Shown here: one piece after another, positions 1 through 8,281 of the stretch | Numbering within the stretch: the stretch's first letter is position 1 | Layout: each line of letters begins with the position of its first letter | NCBI RefSeq assembly: GCF_032401055.1 | Contig: NZ_CP135529.1 | Span: 682,001-746,000 of the forward strand | Length of the DNA: 64,000 nt | Reading direction: 5' to 3' | From: Tardiphaga sp. 709 | Lineage (GTDB): Bacteria > Pseudomonadota > Alphaproteobacteria > Rhizobiales > Xanthobacteraceae | Made by a program: the position numbers and the translations under genes | Notes under the pieces: generated by a model | What the model was told of the DNA's origin: nothing | The model's database searches: none | The model's input: only the letters and a program-made list of their open reading frames with translations

Positions 1-454
1 GCACGAAGGCAAACAGCCGGCTGCGCGAATGTCCGACCACGTCGCGCTTGAATCCGGCGAACGTGTTGGCGCCAGCATCTCCGGCGCTGACATAGGTTGT
101 CGTCGCCGAGAACGGCACCAGCTCATCCGGCGGAATACCGATCGCCGAACCATAGGGATAGACATGGGTGTGAAGATCAACGAGGCCGGGCGTCACCAGT
201 TTGCCTTTGGCATCGATGCTTTGTTTCGCCCGCTCCGCAGGAATGCTCGGCTCGACGGCGGCGACCTGCCCGAAGCGAATGCCGATATCGCGAATGCCCC
301 GCAGATTCTGGCTGGGGTCGATGACCTCGCCGCCCCGGATCACCAGATCGAAATTCTCAGTGGGCTGCTGGCCGAACGTCCCCCCGGATGCACCTAGCGA
401 CCCAAGCATGGCCGCGCCACCTGCCAACACGTCACGTCGTGAAATCTTAGCCAC
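1..454 (-). CDS. Tat-exported amidohydrolase / dihydroorotase-like metal-dependent hydrolase (5' part, runs off window)
   Basis: Read on the minus strand from a GTG at 454, preceded by GGAG about 7 bases upstream. The first residues contain a twin-arginine motif (SRRDVL) followed by a small-residue-rich stretch, so Tat export is likely. The mature part begins with FDLVIRGGEVIDPSQN and continues to VTPGLVDLHTH, the beta-strand plus HxH metal-ligand signature of the amidohydrolase superfamily (dihydroorotase or N-acyl-amino-acid deacylase type). The gene leaves the window after about 151 codons, so the remaining metal ligands and the substrate class cannot be judged. Family call is firm; the precise reaction is unknown. 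Confidence 0.85.
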   Translation of the reverse strand, partial: MAKISRRDVLAGGAAMLGSLGASGGTFGQQPTENFDLVIRGGEVIDPSQNLRGIRDIGIRFGQVAAVEPSIPAERAKQSIDAKGKLVTPGLVDLHTHVYPYGSAIGIPPDELVPFSATTTYVSAGDAGANTFAGFKRDVVGHSRSRLFAFV

Positions 455-668
455 TGATATCTCCGCCCCTGAACCAAAGCCCTGTCAGGCGAAGATAGTG
501 GCCGGAACTCGAAATGTGCTTTCGTTGATTTTGATTTCACGGCGCTTTTGAACTCCGCCGCGATCGAACCGGAGCAACAGATAGTCGCTGCGATGATTTA
601 ACGAAGGGCGCGACGACGTCGACCGAAAGCTTTCACTGGAATCGGCGCTGCGAGATGCGCCGCCTCGC

Positions 669-1028
669 CTAGCCGCAATTCCAGATCGGTCCGATCGGGG
701 TTCGCGTCCAGCATGGGCCCATGCTGCCGCCATTGTACTGGCCGCGATAAAAGCCGGGCCGGCCGAAATAATATTTCTCGCCGTCGGACCAGCGGTAATA
801 GACCGGGGTACGGTCGATATACCAATGGCGTCGGTCGCGTTTGGCCATGCGCAGGTCCGCGCGCTTCTGCATGAACAGCGGAACGCTGTTGTTCAGTGGC
901 TGGTGATAGCCCGGCAGGAAGCCGTAGCCCTTCCATTGCTGCGGCTTCTTCTTGACCGGCGCCGCCAGCGCAGCGGCAGAGGTAAGCGACAGGACGAGAG
1001 CAATCGATAGACACATGAATCGCGACAT
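669..1028 (-). CDS. Small secreted protein, unknown function
   Basis: 119 residues from the ATG at 1028; an in-frame ATG at 1064 would add 12 residues in front of what looks like a normal signal peptide, so the shorter form is preferred. Residues 1-22 form a hydrophobic signal sequence ending in an ALA-AP cleavage site. The mature protein is rich in Tyr, Trp, Arg and Gly (RRHWYIDRTPVYYRWSDG) and ends with two Cys. This composition resembles small envelope proteins of Bradyrhizobium-type genomes. No domain recognised. Confidence 0.6.
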   Translation of the reverse strand: MSRFMCLSIALVLSLTSAAALAAPVKKKPQQWKGYGFLPGYHQPLNNSVPLFMQKRADLRMAKRDRRHWYIDRTPVYYRWSDGEKYYFGRPGFYRGQYNGGSMGPCWTRTPIGPIWNCG

Positions 1029-1139
1029 GCCAACAGCATAGAGATTTGGCGCGCGGACAGCCATTCAAATTCAGGTGGGGCGGATGGATTCTTCAGGCTA
1101 TCCTGTGGCGTTGTGTCTCCGCCGTGATACCCTCACACC

Positions 1140-1202
1140 ATGAAAACCAACACCCTCGCCGATATCCTGGAACGCATCGAGACGTGGCCGCCACATCTGT
1201 AG
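1140..1202 (+). pseudogene. 20-codon remnant of a small alphaproteobacterial protein
   Basis: The frame reads MKTNTLADILERIETWPPHL and then stops at a TAG. The motif ILERIxTWPxxxQ is, from memory, the start of a roughly 70-residue protein or antitoxin-like family common in Bradyrhizobiaceae, in which the next residues would be Gln/Asp-Glu-Leu. The early stop suggests a truncated relic. A very short real peptide cannot be excluded. Low confidence because the fragment is so short. Confidence 0.3.
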
Positions 1203-1272
1203 GGCGAGCCGCATTCACTGCCGAGCTGATCGTGAAGCGCGACGGACTCCGCCCCCAATCTGGAAGACCGTG

Positions 1273-1695
1273 ATGCGATTTTTGTTCTGCTATCTGTTGG
1301 CGATCGGCTTTCTCGGAACGCAGGCATTGGCGAAGGAGCCAACATTCTTCCAGAAACAACTCATCAAATACGTGGCTGCACACCCGATCGGTTTCCCGAC
1401 AGAATTACGAAGTGAGCGTCTGCCCATCGATGTGCTCTTAAAATTCTCACTCGACCATGATGGTAAACTGTTGAACCCGAGAGTCGAAAAGGGAACGGGC
1501 ATTCCGAAGGTCGATCAGGATTTGCTGGAGTGGCTGGCGAAGCTGCAACCATTCCCGATAGTTTCAGCCGACGACGAGGCCCTGCAAGAGATCCAGTTGC
1601 CTGTCCGGTTTGGAGCGCGGCCGCCTGGGGAGACTTACGAAGAGAGTGAGAGAAAAATAAAACAGATGATCGGAAACGTTTGTAAGGGCTGCTAA
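1273..1695 (+). CDS. Secreted TonB C-terminal-domain-like protein
   Basis: 140 residues. ATG at 1273 follows GGAAG with good spacing; the overlapping GTG at 1270 is the alternative. A signal peptide (FLFCYLLAIGFLGTQALA) is followed by a region matching the TonB C-terminal fold: LLKFSLDHDGKLLNPRVEKG, then VDQDLLEWLAKLQPFP and EIQLPVRFG, the usual beta-alpha-beta order. There is no N-terminal membrane anchor beyond the signal peptide and no proline-rich linker, so this is a free periplasmic domain, not an energy transducer. It ends in two Cys (VCKGC). Function unknown. Confidence 0.75.
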   Translation: MRFLFCYLLAIGFLGTQALAKEPTFFQKQLIKYVAAHPIGFPTELRSERLPIDVLLKFSLDHDGKLLNPRVEKGTGIPKVDQDLLEWLAKLQPFPIVSADDEALQEIQLPVRFGARPPGETYEESERKIKQMIGNVCKGC

Positions 1696-1716
1696 CCGAT
1701 CGCGCGGCAGCCTTCG

Positions 1717-1845
1717 AAATGTCGGCGGCATGCAGTCTCTGATCACCTCACAGGGTTTCGGGCCAACGCACCGGACGGGTGCCAACATCGGCCTTCGAAC
1801 AAATGGCATCGCCAAGGTCGAGAATGCGTCGCTCTTCGTCGACGG
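1717..1845 (-). pseudogene. Decayed copy of the cupin tail of an XRE-cupin regulator
   Basis: The minus strand here is recognisably similar at the DNA level to the 3' end of the intact regulator at 4890-5474. Both read CEVI followed by a Cys-containing PPTF end, and both contain a VDxERRILDxGDA segment, but in the relic these lie in different frames and the part between them is shortened. There is no open frame across it and no HTH part was found. This looks like a leftover of a duplicated or replaced gene. Confidence 0.6.
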
Positions 1846-1937
1846 CGCACGTCCCGGGAGCCATTGGCACTTGCACCCTGCCTCGCCTCGCAACGTGCCC
1901 CCGTGAAGCACCTGCGATCGCTGAGCAGCGATCCGGA

Positions 1938-2438
1938 TCAGTTTCTGCTCATGTTGATGGTGACGTTCCGGATGTCGCCTTCGGACGATATCGAGAAGGA
2001 CTGCTTGTTGCCGCGCGTCGAGAGCGACAGGCTGGCCGAGAAACCCGGCGCGTCGATGACGGCAGAGATGAGGCCGCCGGACTCCCTGCCCGCGATGCTT
2101 CCGCTGATTCCGCGACTGGTTTCGCTCCATGTCCCGGCGATGGTGCCATCCTGGCTGACCACGTCGCTGTTGAGATCGAAGCGGTAGCTGTCGCTCGCAC
2201 AGCGCAAGCTCTGCAGAAGCCGCCTTTCGCCATTGCTGACCTGGTATGTCGCCTTGCAGCGAAGCCGCTCCTTGGATCCGTCGGACAGCGAGATCGCTCC
2301 CGCGCCTGCCCAGGATCCGGTAAGGCCTGTGAACGGCAACGACTGCGCCGCCGCCGAACCCGAGGCGGCGACGAGTAGGATCGACACCAGCGCGAGCCGG
2401 CGCGGTGAAACGATGTTGCGAAGCATGGACAATCTCAT
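1938..2438 (-). CDS. Secreted protein of unknown function
   Basis: 166 residues from the ATG at 2438, which has AGGAG seven bases upstream. A signal peptide (ALVSILLVAASGSAAAQ) precedes a mature domain starting LPFTGLTGSWAGAGAISLSDG and ending in alternating polar beta-strand-like segments (FSASLSLSTRGNKQSFSISS, GDIRNVTINMSRN). The GSWxGxGxI motif with a later RCKATYQ is typical of a small lipocalin-like or beta-barrel periplasmic family in rhizobia; no enzymatic residues are evident. It lies downstream of the patatin operon on the same strand. Confidence 0.65.
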   Translation of the reverse strand: MRLSMLRNIVSPRRLALVSILLVAASGSAAAQSLPFTGLTGSWAGAGAISLSDGSKERLRCKATYQVSNGERRLLQSLRCASDSYRFDLNSDVVSQDGTIAGTWSETSRGISGSIAGRESGGLISAVIDAPGFSASLSLSTRGNKQSFSISSEGDIRNVTINMSRN

Positions 2439-2492
2439 GAGGTCACTCCTGTGTCAGCACGTATGTGCCGGGTTTGAAAGTCGCATCGCACA

Positions 2493-3731
2493 TCAGTTGC
2501 CGCTTGCGACCTGCCGCGTGATTGCTGTGTGTGACGCCGCCACGGAATCCTGATCGTCGGAGGGCGGGGATTTCGACCAGAGACGATTGCCCCGCGCCCT
2601 CTCATAACCGTACTGGAACAGCGCGCGCATATAGGCGGTGTCGAAGCCGGACATCGGCGATGGCGGTCGATCGCCCTCGATATAGGTCAGATTGAATCCG
2701 AACTTGTTGCGGCGGGCGAAGGCATAGGTGCTGTAGAGGATGGAGCGTGTCTGAATCTTCGTCACGGTCGATGACGCCCGCGCAGCGATTTCGATGGTGG
2801 AATTGGGAATGACCTGAAATTCCCGTTCGATCTTGTTGTTGATCAGAACATAGAGTTGCAGCTTCTCTGCCCTCGCGAACGTGGCGTCGCGCAGCAGGAA
2901 AGCCTCCGGCAATGTCAGGACAGGCGCGGTGACGCCGCCATCGACATGCATCTCCTCAAAGCGCTTGCCGTTCGCCTCCGCGGTCACCAGCATCGGCGGA
3001 AACACCACGGGCAGGCTCGCCGATGCCGCGACAACATCCCGGAACAGGTTCAGTGCTTCGGGCGTACGGAGCGAGGCGATCCGTCCCATGTCCCAGATGG
3101 CGGTCCGCTGGGAGTCCAGGTTGGTCGTGACGACGAACAGCATCCGCCCCTTCGCATGTTCGGCTGCGACAGCCGCGACGAAGGTCTCGTCGATATACTT
3201 CGCCACCAACTCGCGTAGCCGCGTGTTGCCGAACAGGCCCGAACCAAAGATCGCATTGAACGGATTGGGTGCATCGAGCAGGCTCGCAGCGACGCCGCTG
3301 GTGTAGACGTCACGCAAAGTCGCGTCATAGTCGGAACCGAGAAACGCGAAGGGCGCGATCAGTGCGCCGGTGCTCACACCGGATACCATCGAGAACGACG
3401 GGCGCGTCCCCGCCTCGGTCCAGCCATTGAGCACGCCGGCGCCATAGGCGCCGTCCGCCCCGCCTCCGGACAGCGCCAGATAGGTTCGAGGCCCTCGCAA
3501 CGCGACCTGGTTCTGACCGTTTCGGAACGTCGAGGCCGGTTCGTCCGCATAACGGCGCAGGTCCGTAAGATCGAGGACGCGCGCACTGGATGCATCCGCG
3601 GCGCTATGCGGCGTCCGCGGCAATGACGAACATCCCGCCACCAGAAGGCCCAGCGCCGCAACGACAAGCAACAAGACCGACGGCCGCCAGGGGCGGCCAT
3701 GCATGACTTGTTCGGTAAGGAGAGCGCTCAC
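2493..3731 (-). CDS. Patatin-like phospholipase, lipoprotein
   Basis: 412 residues. The N-terminus is a lipoprotein signal (LLLVVAALGLLVAGC, lipobox Cys near residue 34), so the protein is probably lipid-anchored in the envelope. The patatin domain shows the glycine-rich oxyanion loop (GGGADGAYGAG), the nucleophile elbow GVSTG and the catalytic Asp in DGG, so the Ser-Asp dyad is complete. Expected activity is acyl hydrolysis of phospholipids. The GTG start at 3731 overlaps the stop of the upstream gene by GTGA, implying translational coupling in an operon that faces a TetR gene. Confidence 0.9.
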   Translation of the reverse strand: MSALLTEQVMHGRPWRPSVLLLVVAALGLLVAGCSSLPRTPHSAADASSARVLDLTDLRRYADEPASTFRNGQNQVALRGPRTYLALSGGGADGAYGAGVLNGWTEAGTRPSFSMVSGVSTGALIAPFAFLGSDYDATLRDVYTSGVAASLLDAPNPFNAIFGSGLFGNTRLRELVAKYIDETFVAAVAAEHAKGRMLFVVTTNLDSQRTAIWDMGRIASLRTPEALNLFRDVVAASASLPVVFPPMLVTAEANGKRFEEMHVDGGVTAPVLTLPEAFLLRDATFARAEKLQLYVLINNKIEREFQVIPNSTIEIAARASSTVTKIQTRSILYSTYAFARRNKFGFNLTYIEGDRPPSPMSGFDTAYMRALFQYGYERARGNRLWSKSPPSDDQDSVAASHTAITRQVASGN

Positions 3732-4006
3732 GGGTTTGACGCCCCACCCATGGAACCGCGTCGCTGGACGACCTGAAGGGATGCCGCCGCGGGTTGGGCG
3801 ACGAGTTCGAGGTAGTCCCGGTGGATCGCCTGGATGGTCTTACGCTCGTCGAACTTGACCCGCCAACTGCTCGGCGAGCCGTGCCCCACGATGACGCCCT
3901 GGCGATCGCCGTATTTGGGATGCCGTTCACGACCGAGAAGGCTCATCCGGACACGGGCACCACGGAACAGTCGCGGTGGCGATTTGCTGTCATCCGCATT
4001 CGTCAT
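3728..4006 (-). CDS. Small SH3/KOW-like protein of unknown function
   Basis: 92 residues; ATG at 4006 overlaps the stop of the upstream small gene in an ATGA junction, and its own stop overlaps the patatin start. The central part (RVRMSLLGRERHPKYGDRQG followed by VIVGHG and WRVKFDERKT) has the alternating pattern of a KOW or SH3-like beta-barrel, the kind that binds nucleic acid or protein. No catalytic motif. The tight coupling suggests that it works with the lipase or is co-regulated with it. Confidence 0.6.
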   Translation of the reverse strand: MTNADDSKSPPRLFRGARVRMSLLGRERHPKYGDRQGVIVGHGSPSSWRVKFDERKTIQAIHRDYLELVAQPAAASLQVVQRRGSMGGASNP

Positions 4007-4149
4007 GCAGCCGTCGCCCCGTCCGGCGCCCGACGGGCAATCAGTGTCGCTTTCGCTGTGGCCACGGTTTCGATCAGCTTGCGTCGCCGATCTGCGGTGC
4101 CGGCCGCATCGACTGGCAACGGAGACATCATTTTGAAAGCACTATGCAT
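4003..4149 (-). CDS. Small protein, first gene of the patatin operon
   Basis: 48 residues from the ATG at 4149. An in-frame ATG at 4200 lies inside the putative operator, so the shorter form is preferred. The sequence is basic and helical (RRRKLIETVATAKATLIARR) with no signal or membrane segment. The stop codon overlaps the next start (ATGA), which supports a real translated gene. Function unknown. Confidence 0.45.
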   Translation of the reverse strand: MHSAFKMMSPLPVDAAGTADRRRKLIETVATAKATLIARRAPDGATAA

Positions 4150-4166
4150 TTGACCGCGCGCGTTAA

Positions 4167-4208
4167 GTGAGCAATCACTCACTATTATTGACTGACTCAA
4201 AAGTCAAT
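4167..4208. promoter_or_regulatory. Double palindrome, probable TetR operator
   Basis: Two inverted repeats lie side by side between the divergent patatin operon and TetR gene: GTGAG-N6-CTCAC at 4167-4182 and ATTGACT-N8-AGTCAAT at 4187-4208. Both have the size and symmetry of TetR-family half-sites. The location allows control of both directions, with autoregulation of the TetR gene. Assignment is by position and symmetry only. Confidence 0.55.
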
Positions 4209-4242
4209 AGTAGCCCTGCCGGGGATCGATTATCCTGGTCCC

Positions 4243-4869
4243 ATGAATGCTGAGCTGAAGAAGCGCGCCCGACGAAAAGCAGAACGACCGATCGAGATCC
4301 TCGACGCGGCCTTCGAGGAATTCGCCAAAAACGGCTATGCGGCGACCCGGCTGGAGGATGTCGCCGCTCGCGCGTCCGTCACCAAAGGCACGATCTATTT
4401 CTATTTCGAAACCAAGGAGCGCGTGTTCGACGAGATGATCCGATACAAGTCCCAGGCGTTCTTTCCCGAACTGGAAAGCTATGCCGCGACGCTGGAAGGA
4501 TCATACAACGCGCGCCTGCGCGCACTCATGGTCTTCGTGTATCGCAAGATTGCCGAGGACAGACCTTTCCGCGAAACACTCCGCTTCCTGATCGCCGACG
4601 GCTCCCGCTTCCCCGACCTCGTCGACCGGCATTATGACGAGTTCATGCGGCCGGTCATCGACCAGTTCCGAATGGTGATCGAAGCGGGAGTCGCGGCCGG
4701 TGAATTCCGCCCGTCGCAGGCAAGCACATTCACCGAAATCGTGATGAGCCCGGCGCTGCTGTTGACTGTGTGGTCACTGTTGTTTGGCACGCGAAGGCAG
4801 ATCGACGTTGCAGTCTTCACCGATGCCAGTATCGACTTGCTGATGAGAGGCATCGATACCTCCCGTTAG
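4243..4869 (+). CDS. TetR/AcrR family transcriptional regulator
   Basis: 208 residues. Residues 10-60 form the TetR DNA-binding domain (ILDAAFEEFAKNGYAATRLE, then VAARASVTKGTIYFYFETKE). The C-terminal part is helical and ligand-binding in type, with segments RPFRETLRFLIADGSRFPDL and ALLLTVWSLLFG like those of regulators paired with lipid or efflux genes. It is transcribed away from the patatin operon, and the palindromes at 4167-4208 sit between them, so it probably represses that operon and itself. Ligand unknown. Confidence 0.9.
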   Translation: MNAELKKRARRKAERPIEILDAAFEEFAKNGYAATRLEDVAARASVTKGTIYFYFETKERVFDEMIRYKSQAFFPELESYAATLEGSYNARLRALMVFVYRKIAEDRPFRETLRFLIADGSRFPDLVDRHYDEFMRPVIDQFRMVIEAGVAAGEFRPSQASTFTEIVMSPALLLTVWSLLFGTRRQIDVAVFTDASIDLLMRGIDTSR

Positions 4870-4889
4870 CCCCGGTGCGGCTTAGATCC

Positions 4890-5474
4890 TTAGAATGTCG
4901 GCGGCGTACAGGCGCTGATGACCTCACAGGCTTTGTTGCCGACGCAGCGGAAGCGATGCGGGCGACGGCTTTCGAAATAATAGGCATCGCCGGGATCTAG
5001 GATGCGGCGCTCGTCATCGACGATGACTTCCAGCCGGCCTGAAATCACGATGCCGCCCTCCTCGCCGTCATGCACCAGCGGCACGCGCCCGGTATCGCTG
5101 CCCGGCTCGTAACACTCCTTCAGTATCTGCAGGGCGCGGCCGAACAGGTTGTCGCCGACCTGGCGATAGGAGATTGGTTTCTTGCCGATCTCGGTCAGCT
5201 CATCCGAGCGGTAGAACGCCTTGCGCGGCCGGTCCGGCTCGATGGCGAAGAATTCGGCGAGTCCCATGGGAATGCCGTCGAGGATGCGCTTGAGCGCGCC
5301 GACCGACGGGTTCATCTGGTTGGACTCGATCAGCGAGATCGTCGAATTGGTCACGCCCGCGCGCTTGGCCAACTCGCGCTGCGACAGCTTGTGACGCCCG
5401 CGCACGAAGCGCAGCCGTTCGCCGAGATCGATGCTCACGCCCAAATCCTGTTGTGAGTGTTCTGGATCGAACAA
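4890..5474 (-). CDS. XRE-family regulator with C-terminal cupin domain
   Basis: 194 residues. An N-terminal HTH_3 domain (LRFVRGRHKLSQRELAKRAG, then VTNSTISLIESNQ) is followed by a cupin_2 barrel (GEEGGIVISGRLEVIVDD, DPGDAYYFESRRPHRFRC). This architecture is that of PuuR-type regulators of polyamine and amino-acid catabolism. It is divergent from an omega-amino-acid aminotransferase with 123 bases between the starts, so it most likely controls that gene. A decayed copy of its 3' end is at 1717-1845. Confidence 0.88.
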   Translation of the reverse strand: MFDPEHSQQDLGVSIDLGERLRFVRGRHKLSQRELAKRAGVTNSTISLIESNQMNPSVGALKRILDGIPMGLAEFFAIEPDRPRKAFYRSDELTEIGKKPISYRQVGDNLFGRALQILKECYEPGSDTGRVPLVHDGEEGGIVISGRLEVIVDDERRILDPGDAYYFESRRPHRFRCVGNKACEVISACTPPTF

Positions 5475-5597
5475 ATATGGCTCGGTCTACTCAGCAAAAT
5501 CAACAGCTTAATCAGCTCAAGAAAAGGACTTGTTGCAATGTTACGAACATGATCCAGATGCGAAAATCAGCCTGAACATCATCCTTGGGAGCGCGAC

Positions 5598-6929
5598 GTG
5601 ACCGTCCATCAGATTCCGAACAGCCTGCAGCTCGACACGTTCTGGATGCCGTTTACGGCCAACCGTCAGTTCAAGGCGGCGCCGCGCATGTTCGCGTCGG
5701 CCCAGGGCATGTATTACACCACCGAAGACGGCCGCAAGGTGATCGACGGCTCCGCCGGCCTCTGGTGCACCAATGCCGGCCACGGCCGCCGCGAGATCGC
5801 CAGCGCCGTGGAGAAGCAGCTCTCCACCCTCGATTTCGCCCCGGCCTTCCAGATGGGTCACCCGCTGGCCTTCGAATTTGCCAACCGCCTCGCCGAGATC
5901 GCCCCGGAAGGCCTCGACCGCATCTTCTTCACGAACTCGGGCTCTGAATCCGGCGACACCGCGCTGAAGATTGCGCTCGCCTATCATCGCGCCAACGGCC
6001 AGGCCGCCCGCACGCGCCTGATCGGTCGGGAGCGCGGCTATCACGGCGTCGGCTTCGGCGGCACGTCGGTCGGCGGCATGGTCAATAACCGCCGCGCCTT
6101 CTCGTCGGCCCAGTTGCCGGGCGTCGACCACATCCGCCACACCCACGATCTCGCGCGCAACGCCTTCTCGAAGGACCTGCCGGATCACGGCGCCGAATTT
6201 GCTGACGACGTCGAGCGTCTGGTCGCGCTGCATGGCGCCGACACCATCGCCGCCGTTATCATCGAGCCGGTCCCCGGCTCTACAGGCGTGCTGCCGCCGC
6301 CGAAGGGCTATCTGCAGCGCCTGCGTGAGCTGTGCACCAAGCACGGCATCCTGTTGATCTTCGACGAAGTCATCACCGGCTTCGGCCGCCTCGGCGCGCC
6401 ATTCGCCTCGCAGTTCTTCGGCGTGACGCCGGATATCATGACCACCGCCAAGGGCATCACCAACGGCACTGTGCCCTGCGGCGCCGTATTCGCCAGCCGC
6501 AAGATCTATGATGGGCTGATGAACGGCCCGGAAGGCCAGATCGAGCTGTTCCACGGTTACACCTATTCGGCACATCCGGTCGCCTGCGCCGCTGGCATCG
6601 CTACGCTCGACATCTACAAGAACGAAGGCCTGCTGACCCGCGGCGCGTCGATGGCGGAATACTGGCGCGACAGCCTGCACGCGCTGCGTGATCTGCCAAA
6701 CGTGATCGACATCCGCAATTGCGGCCTGATGGGCGCCATCGAGCTCGCCCCGCGCAAGGACGCGCCGGGTGCCCGCGGCTACGAGGTCATGGTCGATTGC
6801 TTCAACACCGGCCTCTATCTGCGCCAGAGCGGCGATGCCTTCGCGATGTCGCCCCCGCTCACCGTCGAGAAGAACCATATCGACGAGATCGTCTCGATCC
6901 TGAGCGACGCCATCAAGCGCGTCGCCTGA
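5598..6929 (+). CDS. Class III aminotransferase, omega-amino acid (beta-alanine):pyruvate type
   Basis: 443 residues, full length for the family. PLP-binding features are present: GSESGDTALKIA near residue 120, the Asp of LLIFDEVITGFGRLG, and the Schiff-base lysine K285 in TTAKGITNG. LDTFWMPFTANRQFK at the N-terminus and LFHGYTYSAHPVACAA are characteristic of beta-alanine/omega-amino acid:pyruvate transaminases. The role is transfer of a terminal amino group to pyruvate in beta-alanine, polyamine or related catabolism. A divergent XRE-cupin regulator supports this. A perfect terminator hairpin follows. Confidence 0.9.
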   Translation: MTVHQIPNSLQLDTFWMPFTANRQFKAAPRMFASAQGMYYTTEDGRKVIDGSAGLWCTNAGHGRREIASAVEKQLSTLDFAPAFQMGHPLAFEFANRLAEIAPEGLDRIFFTNSGSESGDTALKIALAYHRANGQAARTRLIGRERGYHGVGFGGTSVGGMVNNRRAFSSAQLPGVDHIRHTHDLARNAFSKDLPDHGAEFADDVERLVALHGADTIAAVIIEPVPGSTGVLPPPKGYLQRLRELCTKHGILLIFDEVITGFGRLGAPFASQFFGVTPDIMTTAKGITNGTVPCGAVFASRKIYDGLMNGPEGQIELFHGYTYSAHPVACAAGIATLDIYKNEGLLTRGASMAEYWRDSLHALRDLPNVIDIRNCGLMGAIELAPRKDAPGARGYEVMVDCFNTGLYLRQSGDAFAMSPPLTVEKNHIDEIVSILSDAIKRVA

Positions 6930-6952
6930 GCCGACACGTCGTCTGATCCAAC

Positions 6953-6988
6953 ACGGCCCGGATGAAGCGCCTGCTTCATCCGGGCCGT
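6953..6988 (+). terminator. Rho-independent-type terminator of the aminotransferase gene
   Basis: Perfect 16-bp stem (ACGGCCCGGATGAAGC and its complement) with a GCCT loop, starting 23 bases after the stop codon. The following tract TGTTGTT is only moderately U-rich. Confidence 0.8.
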
Positions 6989-7014
6989 TGTTGTTAAAGA
7001 GAGCTGGTTGTCGA

Positions 7015-7305
7015 TCAACTTGCGCTCCCATGCGCCCGCGCGCACATCCGTGTCACATGATCCACGCTCATCACCGGCGTCGGCGCGACGGTGTTGCTCG
7101 AACCTGTGCTGGTCGTCCATGAGAAACTGCCGAGCGATGCCATGACAGGCGCTATGGCGAAACGCGACATCATCGCGACATTGACCATCGCCGGCACGTC
7201 GACGCGGGGATGGCTGACAATCGCGTCCACGATCAGGCCAAGCGCGGCCAATCCCAGTGTTCGCTTGCGAGATCTGATTGAGGTCTTGCGGAATTGGATC
7301 GGCAT
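7015..7305 (-). CDS. Doubtful hypothetical protein
   Basis: 96 codons open from an ATG at 7305 (MPIQFRKTSIRSRKR, then LGLAALGLIVDAIV). A basic start followed by a hydrophobic stretch could be a signal or anchor, and the remainder is rich in Ala, Val, Ser and Thr. No family recognised and no clear ribosome binding site. A competing open frame of 77 codons exists on the plus strand. Either may be spurious. Confidence 0.25.
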   Translation of the reverse strand: MPIQFRKTSIRSRKRTLGLAALGLIVDAIVSHPRVDVPAMVNVAMMSRFAIAPVMASLGSFSWTTSTGSSNTVAPTPVMSVDHVTRMCARAHGSAS

Positions 7306-7429
7306 CGCGGGCTCATTGGCTTGAGGATGCGCACGCACCAAGGTCGGAGCGCGCCAACGGATCGACGTCGCTAGCCGTTTTAGCGATCAACTGTGACCAT
7401 CCGGTCTGATGCCGAGAACAACAAAGCTC

Positions 7430-7990
7430 GCAACCGATCACGTCGCGAAGAGTCGCCCGACAATTCCCATCACATTTTCCTGACGACGTGCGTACGCTAC
7501 GCCATGTACCTGCCCCATGAGATCATGAAAATAATCCTTGACGCATTTTCCCTCTAGTATATATTCCCATCCATCCCGCTCCACTTGAGGGAGCGTTACC
7601 GGGACGCCGACTGGCGCGGGGCGGGATGTGGCGCCTGCGGGCGGGAGGGAGACGTTCCTTTTCGCACTCGGGAGGCCTTGGGTCACCGTCCGGCCCCACT
7701 ACGGGGGTCTGCCACTCATGCTGGCTGGACGTGGCATTGGTGAACGGCGGGAAACCGTCGGGATAAGCGGACTGCGGAGGTCTGCGCCATTGACCGGAAG
7801 AACGGTCCCGGGGACAGAAATCGCCACGATGGAGCGTCGAAAGGCGTTTCCGCGGCCTCTGCTGTCCGGCGATCCGGACACTACGCTGCGGCACTGTTAC
7901 CAAGTCGCGCCTTTCGGCGCTTCATCTCCCTCATTTTGAGGGAGAACCCTGGGACCGCCACGCACGCGCACAGGCGCGGGCAAGGACGGC
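7430..7990. repeat. Non-coding GC-rich element, possibly a dispersed repeat
   Basis: The stretch 7306-8281 holds no convincing gene. Its middle part has short open frames on both strands with unusual Pro/Arg-rich translations, several short inverted repeats (for example GAGGGAGCGTTACCGGGACG near 7585, and CTCCCTCATTTTGAGGGAG near 7925), and wording that I associate with sequences repeated between Bradyrhizobium-type genomes. It could be a structured RNA, a dispersed intergenic repeat or a decayed region. Boundaries are approximate. From 8040 to 8281 I see only the leader of the next gene. Confidence 0.35.
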
Positions 7991-8281
7991 GCACGCCCAT
8001 CCCCTCACCTCCATCACAACGATCGACAACGTCATCACGGGAGGTCACATGCATCCGCGTCTCACATCGACAAATTCCACGCTGCGGCAGCAGACGTTAG
8101 CGGCCTTTCGTCTACTTTCCCCGTTACCGTGCGATGCGGTAGCCTGCCTACGGGACTCTGCATTCCGCGACATCCGTAACGGCGCAGAGCGGGCAGACAA
8201 CAAGAAGAACGGTCTGCGATCCAGAGCGAGCGCTACGGCGCTCCCGCCGCTCTGGAGCGCGCCGGCAGTCGAGGAAATGAA

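Noticed and set aside
5541-7031. 496-codon minus-strand open frame across the aminotransferase gene
   Set aside because: Antisense to a complete PLP enzyme; its translation is low-complexity Ala/Asp/Gly/Arg without a family, typical of GC-rich antisense frames.
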